In this document: positions 57,904 to 64,000 of the stretch, piece by piece
How positions within the stretch are numbered: position 1 is the stretch's first letter
Layout of the letters: every line of letters starts with the position of its first letter
Assembly: GCA_027315045.1 (NCBI GenBank)
Contig: DAHUZS010000114.1
Location: 34,033-98,032 of the forward strand
Origin: Acidimicrobiaceae bacterium
GTDB taxonomy: Bacteria > Actinomycetota > Acidimicrobiia > Acidimicrobiales > RAAP-2
Length of the DNA: 64,000 bases
Direction: 5' to 3'
Program-made: the position numbers and the translations under genes
Notes under the pieces: model-generated
What the model was told of the DNA's origin: nothing
Seen by the model: the letters and a program-made list of their open reading frames with translations, nothing else
Databases searched by the model: none

Positions 57904-58733
57904 CCCAGGAGCTGGGCCCCTCCCACCAGCGGGTCCGCCGCCTGCGCCGGCTGCTCACCAAGCGCGCCACCCGGTGGGCCGAGCGGGCCTTCGTCGGCGA
58001 GGGGACCGAGGTCGTCGGCTGCGGGCTGGCCGCCGGGGCCATCCCCGAGGCGCTCTTCGTGGCGGCCGAGGCCCGGGGGGAGCGCGAGGTCGCCGAACTG
58101 GCCGCCCGGACCCTTGAAGCCGGCGCCCGGGTGTTCACCCTGGCGGGCGGGGTGGCCGACCGGATCGCCGACACCGTCACCGCGCATCCGGTCTTCGGGG
58201 TGTTCGCCATGACCGACCGTCCGCTCGAGGACCTGGCCCACCCCACGCTGGCGGTGGCCTGCGTGGAGGTGCGCGACCCGGGCAACGCCGGCACCGTGCT
58301 GCGGACCGCCGACGCGGCGGGGGTCGGGGCGGTCCTGTTCTGCGGGACCTCGGTCGACCCGTTCAACCCGAAGACGGTCCGCTCCTCGGCCGGCTCGATC
58401 TTCCACGTCCCGCTGGCCGTGGTGCCCGACTCGCTCAGCGCGCTCAGGTGGTTGTCGGCCGGGGGCCTGGCCGTCTACGCCGCCGACCCGGTCGGCGTGG
58501 ACTACGCCGGCCTCGAGCTGGCCCGGCCGTGCGCCTTCGTGCTCGGCAACGAGGCGGCCGGCCTGCCCGACACGGTGCGGGGCGCCGCCGACGCCGTGGT
58601 CGCCATCCCCATGGTCGGGGCGGCCGAGTCGCTCAACGTCGCGGTGTCCTGCGCGGTGCTGTGCTTCGAAGCGGCCCGACAGCGCCGAGCTGGGCCGGGC
58701 CGGCCCACCGGGGGCGAGGACGCGGTTGCCTAG
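57900..58733 (+). CDS. TrmH/SpoU family RNA methyltransferase, apparent CTG start
   Basis: A 277-residue SPOUT methyltransferase. The N-terminal substrate-binding domain covers [21 protein letters not shown]; the knot shows [31 protein letters not shown] and [15 protein letters not shown]. It likely 2'-O-methylates 23S rRNA. The frame opens after a TGA at 57873 and has no ATG, GTG or TTG before 58059, which lies inside the protein. A CTG at 57900, in a CTGA overlap with rplT and eight bases after GAGGAG, yields the N-terminus expected for the family ([11 protein letters not shown]). Confidence 0.88.
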   Translation: MTQELGPSHQRVRRLRRLLTKRATRWAERAFVGEGTEVVGCGLAAGAIPEALFVAAEARGEREVAELAARTLEAGARVFTLAGGVADRIADTVTAHPVFGVFAMTDRPLEDLAHPTLAVACVEVRDPGNAGTVLRTADAAGVGAVLFCGTSVDPFNPKTVRSSAGSIFHVPLAVVPDSLSALRWLSAGGLAVYAADPVGVDYAGLELARPCAFVLGNEAAGLPDTVRGAADAVVAIPMVGAAESLNVAVSCAVLCFEAARQRRAGPGRPTGGEDAVA

Positions 58734-58736
58734 AAT
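58731..58736 (+). promoter_or_regulatory. -10 element (TAGAAT) of pheS
   Basis: TAGAAT overlaps the stop codon of the methyltransferase gene and lies six bases before the pheS ATG. Confidence 0.6.
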
Positions 58737-58742
58737 CCCACG

Positions 58743-59825
58743 ATGGCCAAAGGATCGCTGAGCTCGGGCGCGATCGACCCGACCGCCCTCGAGGCCGAGT
58801 CCCTCCAGGCCATCGGGGCCGCGACCTCGACCGAGGCGTTGGACGAGGTGGAGGCGACCCTGCTCGGCAAGCGCTCGGCCCTGGCCACGGCCCACCGCCG
58901 GCTGGGCCAGCTCGATCCGGAGACCCGGCGGTCGGCCGGACGGGAGCTGAACGACCTGCGGGCCCGCCTCGAGGCCGTCATCGCCGAGCGGCGGGCCGGG
59001 CTCCGGGCCGACGAGCGGTCGGCCGTGCTCGAGGCCGACCGTCTGGATCTGAGCGAGGTGGTGCTGGAGGGGTTGCGCACGCCGCTGCGACGCGGCCACC
59101 GCCACCTGGTGACCTCGACCCGCGACGCCCTGGAGGACGTGTTCGTGGCCATGGGCTTCACCGTGGCCGAAGGGCCCGAGGCCGAGACCGACTGGTACAA
59201 CTTCGAGGCCCTGAACATCCCCCCGGCCCACCCGGCCCGGGGGATGTACGACAGCTTCTACCTCGACGTGGGCGAGCCCGAGACCGTGGTGTTGCGGACC
59301 CACACCTCGCCGGTCCAGATCCGGCTCATGGAGGCGGCGGTGGCGGCCGGATCGATCCCCATCCACTCGGTGATGCCCGGGCGCTGCTACCGCCGGGACA
59401 CAGCCGACGCCAGCCACCTGCCGGTGTTCCACCAGGTCGAGGGGGTGGTGGTCGACCGGGGCCTCACCTTCGCGGACCTGGCCGGGACCATCGAGACCTT
59501 CACCGCCGCCTACTTCGGGCCCGAGGTCCACTCGCGCCTGCGGCCGGCGTACTTCCCCTTCACCGAGCCCTCGGCCGAGTACGACATCACCTGCACCATC
59601 TGTCTCGGGGCGGGCTGCCGCACCTGCTCGGGCACCGGGTGGCTGGAACTCGGCGGGTGCGGGATGGTCGACCCGGCGGTGTTCGACGCGGCGGGGATCG
59701 ATCCGCTCGAGTGGAGCGGCTTCGCCTTCGGCTTCGGGATCGACCGCTGCGCCCAGATGCGCCACGAGGTCGCCGACCTGCGCAACCTGCTCGAGAGCGA
59801 CGTCCGCTTCCTCCGGCAGTTCTAG
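58743..59825 (+). CDS. pheS: Phenylalanyl-tRNA synthetase alpha subunit
   Basis: A 360-residue class II synthetase subunit: an N-terminal coiled-coil that binds tRNA, then HPARGMYDSFYL, LRTHTSPVQIRLM, PGRCYRRDTADASH, FHQVEG and GFGIDRCAQMRH. Near residue 284 a CTICLGAGCRTC cluster could bind zinc, a feature of some bacterial PheS. Leaderless ATG. It works as a heterotetramer with PheT, encoded nine bases downstream. Confidence 0.96.
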   Translation: MAKGSLSSGAIDPTALEAESLQAIGAATSTEALDEVEATLLGKRSALATAHRRLGQLDPETRRSAGRELNDLRARLEAVIAERRAGLRADERSAVLEADRLDLSEVVLEGLRTPLRRGHRHLVTSTRDALEDVFVAMGFTVAEGPEAETDWYNFEALNIPPAHPARGMYDSFYLDVGEPETVVLRTHTSPVQIRLMEAAVAAGSIPIHSVMPGRCYRRDTADASHLPVFHQVEGVVVDRGLTFADLAGTIETFTAAYFGPEVHSRLRPAYFPFTEPSAEYDITCTICLGAGCRTCSGTGWLELGGCGMVDPAVFDAAGIDPLEWSGFAFGFGIDRCAQMRHEVADLRNLLESDVRFLRQF

Positions 59826-59834
59826 GGGCAGACC

Positions 59835-62312
59835 GTGCGCGCTCCATTGTCGTGGCTGGCCGACTTCGTCCCGATCGACCGGGACGTGGACGAGCTCGTC
59901 GTCGCCCTCGATGACCTCGGCCTCATCGTCGAGGGCGTGGAGCGGGTGGGCGGCGGGCTGGAGCGGATCGTCGTGTCCAAGGTGCTCGAGGTGGGCCCGA
60001 TCGCCGGGGCCGACCGCATCCGCCGGGTGGTGGTCGACGCCGGGGGCGAGCCCCTCGAGATCGTGTGCGGGGCCTTCAACTTCGGGGTCGACGACTTGGT
60101 CCCGCTGGCCGGGGTGGGCACGGTCCTCCCCAACGGCATGGAGATCGGCCGGCGGACGATGCGGGGCGTGACCTCCAACGGCATGCTCTGCTCGGGCCGG
60201 GAGCTCGGCCTCTCCGACGATGGGGAGGGCCTGCTCGTCCTCACCGGCACCGAAGGCGCCATTCCCGGGGCCCCGCTGGCCGGGGCGCTCGGCATCGAAC
60301 CGGACATCGTCTTCGATCTCGCGGTCGAGGGGAACCGCCCGGACGCCTGGTGCATCGCCGGGGTGGCCCGCGATCTGGCCGCCCGCTTCGGACTCCCCTT
60401 CACCTTGCCGACCCCACAGGTCACCGCCACCGGCCCGTCGGTCGGGAGCCTGGCCAGCGCGGTGGTGGAGTCGCCCGAGCTCTGCCCGCGGCTCACCGTG
60501 CGGGTGCTCGAGTGCGTCGTGGTCGGCCCGTCGCCCAAGTGGCTGGCCCGCCGCCTGGTGCTGGCCGGCATGCGCCCGATCAACAACGTGGTCGACGCGT
60601 CCAACTACGTCATGCTCGAGCTCGGCCAGCCCACCCACCCCTACGACCTCGACCGCCTGGGCGCCCCGGGCCTCCTCGTCCGGCGGGCCCGGCACGGGGA
60701 GGTGGTCCGCACGCTCGACGGGGTCGACCGAGTGCTCGGGGTGCCGGGACGGGGGCTCGGGGAGACCGGCGAGGACTGCGTGATCTGCGACGCCGCCGGT
60801 GAGCCGGTCGGTGTCGGCGGCATCTTCGGCGGCACCAGCTCGGAGATCTCGGCCTCGACGACCCGGGTGCTGCTCGAGGCGGCGTACTTCGACTCGATGG
60901 TCATCGCCCGGACCTCCAAGCGGTTGGCGCTGCGGACTGAGGCGTCGGCCCGTTTCGAACGGGGCACCGACCCCTTCGGCATCGATCGGGCCACCGAGCG
61001 CTTCTGCCAGCTCTTGATGGCCAGCGCACCGACCACGGTGGTGGCGGCGGGCACCTTGGACGTGCGAGGGGACCTCGGCGGGCCGAACGTGATCGCCCTC
61101 GACACCGGTCGGGTCAACGGGCTGCTCGGGACGGCGCTCGGGCGCGACGAGATGGCCCGGCTGCTCGAGCCGCTGGGCTTCGCCTGCACTCCCCGGGGCG
61201 ACGACTCGCTCGAGGTGGTGGTCCCCTCGAACCGACCCGATGTCCGTCCCGGGTCTCACGGGGTGGCCGACCTGGCCGAGGAGGTGGCTCGGGTCTTCGG
61301 CTACTCGCGCATCGAGCGCCGCCAGCCCACCTGGACCGACCCCGGCGGCCTCAGCGCGTACCAGCGGGCGCGTCGGCAGGTCCGCCAGGTCCTGGTCGGC
61401 CTGGGATCCGATGAGGTGTGGACCCCCTCGCTCGTCGACGCGGCCGACGACGCCGCGGTCGGGGTGCACGGCGAGCCGGTCCGGATCACCAACCCGATGG
61501 CCGCCGACCAGGCCAGCCTCCGCCAGACCCAGATGGCCGGGCTGCTCCGGGCCCTGGCCTGGAACCGGGACCGTCGCCAGGGCGAGGTCCGGCTGTTCGA
61601 GGTCGGGGTGGTGTTCGGGCCGCCCGACCCGGCCCACACCGCGGCCCGGGCCGGCTCGGGCGGCGCGGCCGAGGCGGCGCTGCCGGCCGAGCGGGAGCTG
61701 CTCTCGGCGGTGTTCGCCGCCAAGCTCGACGACGCCACGAGCGCCGTCGGCGCGCTCGGCGCCCTGCGCGACGAGCTGCGCCTCGCCGACCTGCGGCTGC
61801 GCCCACCGGCCGACGGCTCGACCCCTCCGGGCCTGCACCCCACCCGCTCGCTCGAGATCCGGGCCGGGCTCGACGGTCCGGTGGTGGGCACGGTGGGGGA
61901 GGTCGACCCGGCGGTCGTGACCGAGTTCGGCGCGGCCGAGGGCCGGGTGGGCTGGCTCGAGCTCGACCTCGGCGTCGTGCTCGACCCGGGCGTCGTCGGG
62001 AGGCGCAGCGAGGTGGTCCGGCCGGTCAGCCGCTATCCGTCCTCGGACGTGGACCTGGCCTTCAGCGTGGCGGACACGGTCCCAGTCGACCTCTTGGTCG
62101 ACGTGCTCGAGGGGGCCGGAGGGCAGCTGCTCGAGTCGGTTAGCCTCTTCGACGTCTATCGGGGCCCGGGCGTGGAGCCGGGGCGACGGAGCGTGGCCTT
62201 CCGGCTGCGGTTCTGCGCCCCGGACCGGACGCTCACCGACACCGAGGTGGGGGCTCTGCGGGCCGGCTGCGTGGCCGCAGCCGAGAGGGAGCTGGGGGCG
62301 ACGCTTCGCTGA
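59835..62312 (+). CDS. pheT: Phenylalanyl-tRNA synthetase beta subunit
   Basis: An 825-residue subunit. The N-terminal anticodon-like EMAP domain has VSKVLEVGPIAGADRIRR, the B3/B4 editing domain has SNYVMLELGQPTHPYDLD, B5 follows, and the C-terminal ferredoxin-fold anticodon-binding domain includes SRYPSSDVDLAFSV. GTG start. Length is standard for the bacterial form. Confidence 0.96.
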   Translation: MRAPLSWLADFVPIDRDVDELVVALDDLGLIVEGVERVGGGLERIVVSKVLEVGPIAGADRIRRVVVDAGGEPLEIVCGAFNFGVDDLVPLAGVGTVLPNGMEIGRRTMRGVTSNGMLCSGRELGLSDDGEGLLVLTGTEGAIPGAPLAGALGIEPDIVFDLAVEGNRPDAWCIAGVARDLAARFGLPFTLPTPQVTATGPSVGSLASAVVESPELCPRLTVRVLECVVVGPSPKWLARRLVLAGMRPINNVVDASNYVMLELGQPTHPYDLDRLGAPGLLVRRARHGEVVRTLDGVDRVLGVPGRGLGETGEDCVICDAAGEPVGVGGIFGGTSSEISASTTRVLLEAAYFDSMVIARTSKRLALRTEASARFERGTDPFGIDRATERFCQLLMASAPTTVVAAGTLDVRGDLGGPNVIALDTGRVNGLLGTALGRDEMARLLEPLGFACTPRGDDSLEVVVPSNRPDVRPGSHGVADLAEEVARVFGYSRIERRQPTWTDPGGLSAYQRARRQVRQVLVGLGSDEVWTPSLVDAADDAAVGVHGEPVRITNPMAADQASLRQTQMAGLLRALAWNRDRRQGEVRLFEVGVVFGPPDPAHTAARAGSGGAAEAALPAERELLSAVFAAKLDDATSAVGALGALRDELRLADLRLRPPADGSTPPGLHPTRSLEIRAGLDGPVVGTVGEVDPAVVTEFGAAEGRVGWLELDLGVVLDPGVVGRRSEVVRPVSRYPSSDVDLAFSVADTVPVDLLVDVLEGAGGQLLESVSLFDVYRGPGVEPGRRSVAFRLRFCAPDRTLTDTEVGALRAGCVAAAERELGATLR

Positions 62313-62316
62313 GACG

Positions 62317-63585
62317 ATGGGGGAGGAGCTTGGTAGGACCGCTTGGAAGCTGAGCGCGCCGGCGCTCGGGGCGCGTCGAGCCCCGCGGCGCTGGCGGCTC
62401 GGGATGCTCGGCGCGCTGGCCTCAGGGTGCCTCGCCCTGGTGATGGGGGCGCCGCCGGCAGCGGGGGTGGTTGGGGCGGCAACCGGGCCGGCAACCGGGG
62501 GGACAACCGGGCCGCTCGTGCCCTTCTACCGGCCGGTGTCCATGGCGGCGGTCACCCTGGCCGACCCGGGGGTGGTGGTCACCCCCAACCAGGACGTCCC
62601 CGACCCCTACGTGATCGAGACCAACGGGGTCTACGTCATGTTCTCGTCCCAGGACGGGTACTTCAGCCCCAACGTCCCGGTCCGGGTCTCCTACCACCTG
62701 ACCGACTGGACCACCCCGCCGATCGACGCCATGCCCACCCTGCCCAGCTGGGCCCAACCCGGGTTCACCTGGTCACCCGACGTGCTCAAGGTCCACGGGC
62801 ACTACGTCATGTGGTTCAACGCCGCGCTGGCGGCCAGCGGCACGGCGGTGGACAAGTGCATTGGGGTCGCGACCTCGACCTCGGTGGTCGGCCCGTACCG
62901 CTCCTTGTCCCCCCACCCCCTCGTGTGTCAGCTCGACCACCTGGGCTCAATCGACCCCCGGGCCTTCGTCGACCCGACCGGGCACCTGTGGCTGGTGTGG
63001 AAGTCCGACGACAACGCCGATTTGAACGCCCAGACCCACACGACCATCTGGGTGCAGCGTCTGTCGGATAACGGCCTGGCGCTCCTCGGCCAGCCCGTCG
63101 CCCTGCTGACCGCCGACCTCCCGTGGGAGGGTCGCATCGTCGAGTCGCCCGACATGGTCTACGCCGCCGGCCACTACTGGCTGTTCTTCTCGGGCAACTG
63201 GTTCAACGAGCCCAACTACGGCATGGGCCTGGCGGAGTGCGCATCGGTGACCGGGCCCTGCGAACCGACGACGCTCGGTGCCTGGTTCTCCTCGAACGCC
63301 CAGGGGGCGGGGCCGGGGGAGGAGTCGCTGTTCTTCGACAACAGGCGCTGGTGGATGTTCTACGCCCCCTTCGCGGTCGACTACCAGAGCATGACCCCCC
63401 GCCCGGCCGCCGTGGTGCGGCTGGTCTTCGGCCAAGACGGCCCGCGCGTGGTTCCCCCGGGCACCAGCGCCTGGACCGCGCTCGATCGGGTGCCCAAGCC
63501 CAAGCCCCGGACCGAGGTGGCCGCCGCGAGGGGCCGCTGCCGGCACCGGTGCCGGGCTCCGGGTGCCGGGCGCTTCCATCGTTGA
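62317..63585 (+). CDS. Secreted GH43-like five-bladed beta-propeller protein
   Basis: A 422-residue protein with an arginine-rich N-terminus and a hydrophobic signal segment (about 29-45, LGMLGALASGCLALVMG), then a propeller domain. Candidate catalytic residues of family 43 are in VPDPYVIETNGVYVMF (Asp), GSIDPRAFVDPTG (Asp) and IVESPDMVYAAGHYWLFF (Glu). It likely acts outside the cell on arabinose- or xylose-containing glycans; substrate unknown. The tail is basic and cysteine-containing. The ATG at 62317 is used; an internal ATG would shorten the n-region. Confidence 0.8.
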   Translation: MGEELGRTAWKLSAPALGARRAPRRWRLGMLGALASGCLALVMGAPPAAGVVGAATGPATGGTTGPLVPFYRPVSMAAVTLADPGVVVTPNQDVPDPYVIETNGVYVMFSSQDGYFSPNVPVRVSYHLTDWTTPPIDAMPTLPSWAQPGFTWSPDVLKVHGHYVMWFNAALAASGTAVDKCIGVATSTSVVGPYRSLSPHPLVCQLDHLGSIDPRAFVDPTGHLWLVWKSDDNADLNAQTHTTIWVQRLSDNGLALLGQPVALLTADLPWEGRIVESPDMVYAAGHYWLFFSGNWFNEPNYGMGLAECASVTGPCEPTTLGAWFSSNAQGAGPGEESLFFDNRRWWMFYAPFAVDYQSMTPRPAAVVRLVFGQDGPRVVPPGTSAWTALDRVPKPKPRTEVAAARGRCRHRCRAPGAGRFHR

Positions 63586-63633
63586 GCGGCGGTTCGGCGC
63601 CAGCACATCGGTCCCCTCCGGGCAGCCATCGAT

Positions 63634-63664
63634 CGGGACGAGGAGAAATCTTCTGCTCGTCCCG
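63634..63664 (+). terminator. Strong hairpin after the GH43-like gene
   Basis: CGGGACGAG and CTCGTCCCG pair over nine bases; after a G-G mismatch AGAA and TTCT add four more, leaving a three-base loop. A likely terminator, without a long T-tract. Confidence 0.55.
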
Positions 63665-63757
63665 CAGCACGACCGACACGCCCATCCAAGTGCAGCCAAC
63701 CTCCCATGCAAACTGGCAAAGGGAGCCCTCGAGCGCGCAAATGACGGGCCATCTGCT

Positions 63758-63788
63758 TCTGTGCCGCCGTGAGGTGCGGCGGCACAGA
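63758..63788. terminator. Second hairpin, 12-bp perfect stem
   Basis: TCTGTGCCGCCG and CGGCGGCACAGA pair perfectly over 12 bases around a seven-base loop. It may be another terminator or a remnant of mobile DNA next to the IS element. Confidence 0.5.
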
Positions 63789-63894
63789 GGTCTCCTCGGT
63801 CAAGTCGACGAAGCGTCATCGACTCACCGAGTCGTTGCAGTGATCCCCTGAACCCGCCCACCTAGTGGTCCGTCGCTGATATAGATAGGGTGGT

Positions 63895-63900
63895 TAGGCT
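63895..63900 (+). promoter_or_regulatory. -10 element (TAGGCT) of the transposase gene
   Basis: TAGGCT lies six bases before the ATG, the same leaderless spacing as host genes. Confidence 0.45.
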
Positions 63901-63906
63901 GGCAGC

Positions 63907-64000
63907 ATGCCGGTGATGACCGCCCCGCCCTTGGCCGTGACCCCCGAGCAGCGCCGGGCGCTCGAGCGCATGGCCCGTTCGAGCTCGCTGCCGCATCGCA
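63907..64000 (+). CDS. IS630 family transposase, N-terminal fragment
   Basis: Only 31 codons are visible: MPVMTAPPLAVTPEQRRALE continuing to RMARSSSLPHR. The pattern of a Thr-Pro-Glu-Gln start helix followed by RSSSLPHR is typical of the N-terminal helix-turn-helix domain of IS630-type transposases. The catalytic DDE region is outside the window. Confidence 0.65.
   Translation, partial: MPVMTAPPLAVTPEQRRALERMARSSSLPHR

Larger units (their letters stand above)
63586..63906. other. Non-coding gap before the IS630-like element
   Basis: About 320 bp without a convincing gene. It is less GC-rich than the rest and holds two strong hairpins (63634-63664, 63758-63788). No RNA gene is recognised. 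Confidence 0.5.
63863..64000 (+). mobile_element. IS630-like insertion sequence, left part (cut by window edge)
   Basis: The transposase start at 63907 and the abrupt change from non-coding sequence mark the left side of an IS630-type element. IS630 elements insert at TA; the TA at 63863-63864 is a candidate boundary. The inverted repeat cannot be confirmed without the other end. Confidence 0.45.

Noticed and set aside
63563..63772. Short plus-strand frame after the GH43-like gene
   Set aside because: It overlaps the end of the GH43-like gene, runs through the hairpin at 63634-63664 and has no promoter, ribosome site or recognisable motif.

Overview
The window is high-GC DNA from the chromosome of an actinobacterium, most likely a member of the Acidimicrobiia. 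This placement is an inference, not a database result. It rests on a bacterial proteasome activator (Bpa), an actinobacterial integration host factor (mihF), a PriA without ATPase motifs, a gene order in which pyr, gmk-rpoZ-coaBC-metK-priA-def-fmt, rib, his and infC-rpmI-rplT-pheST lie close together, and many leaderless genes. Nearly all of it is core metabolism and information processing. The only mobile DNA I see is the start of an IS630-like transposase at the right edge.

Layout, left to right. 1-2.3 kb: start of a sigma-70 factor (minus), a histidine phosphatase, an Rrf2 regulator and bpa. 2.4-6.1 kb: dnaE. 6.1-9.6 kb: two unrecognised proteins and a YyaL-type thioredoxin-domain protein. 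9.8-15.3 kb: menaquinone genes menE, menB, menA, menH and menD. 15.4-23.6 kb: a class III nucleotide cyclase, tyrS, small hypotheticals, a flavin reductase, an ABC-F ATPase, an Nfu-type Fe-S protein and a prepilin peptidase. 23.7-29.1 kb: aroC-aroK-aroB-aroQ-pepP-efp-nusB, with most junctions overlapping. 29.2-33.9 kb: a GAF-PAS-GGDEF protein, a two-domain dCTP deaminase, a broken ROK gene and a PPK2. 34.0-43.2 kb: pyrR-pyrB-pyrC-carA-carB-pyrD-pyrF. 43.2-51.9 kb: mihF, gmk, rpoZ, coaBC, metK, priA, def, fmt, a methyltransferase and rpe. 52.0-56.0 kb: ribD-ribBA-ribH-hisG and a cold-shock-domain gene. 56.0-62.3 kb: infC-rpmI-rplT-rRNA methyltransferase-pheS-pheT. 62.3-64.0 kb: a secreted GH43-like protein, two strong hairpins and the IS630 start.

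Regulation can be read from the DNA. At least ten genes have a -10-like TANNNT hexamer 6-9 nt before the start codon and no Shine-Dalgarno, which is the pattern of leaderless transcripts. Two divergent gene pairs share a symmetric TANNNTA so that both -10 elements overlap. pyrR has a short leader holding a near-consensus PyrR-binding hairpin just before its ribosome binding site. infC appears to start with ATC, as expected for IF3 autoregulation, behind a structured leader. A rRNA methyltransferase gene appears to start with CTG.

Oddities are a gmk frame with no start codon, a ROK kinase gene with both a frameshift and an amber codon, a 21-codon leaderless leader frame whose stop overlaps the GGDEF start, and a 21-bp perfect inverted repeat behind menE. 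I did not find a clearly new multi-gene system.
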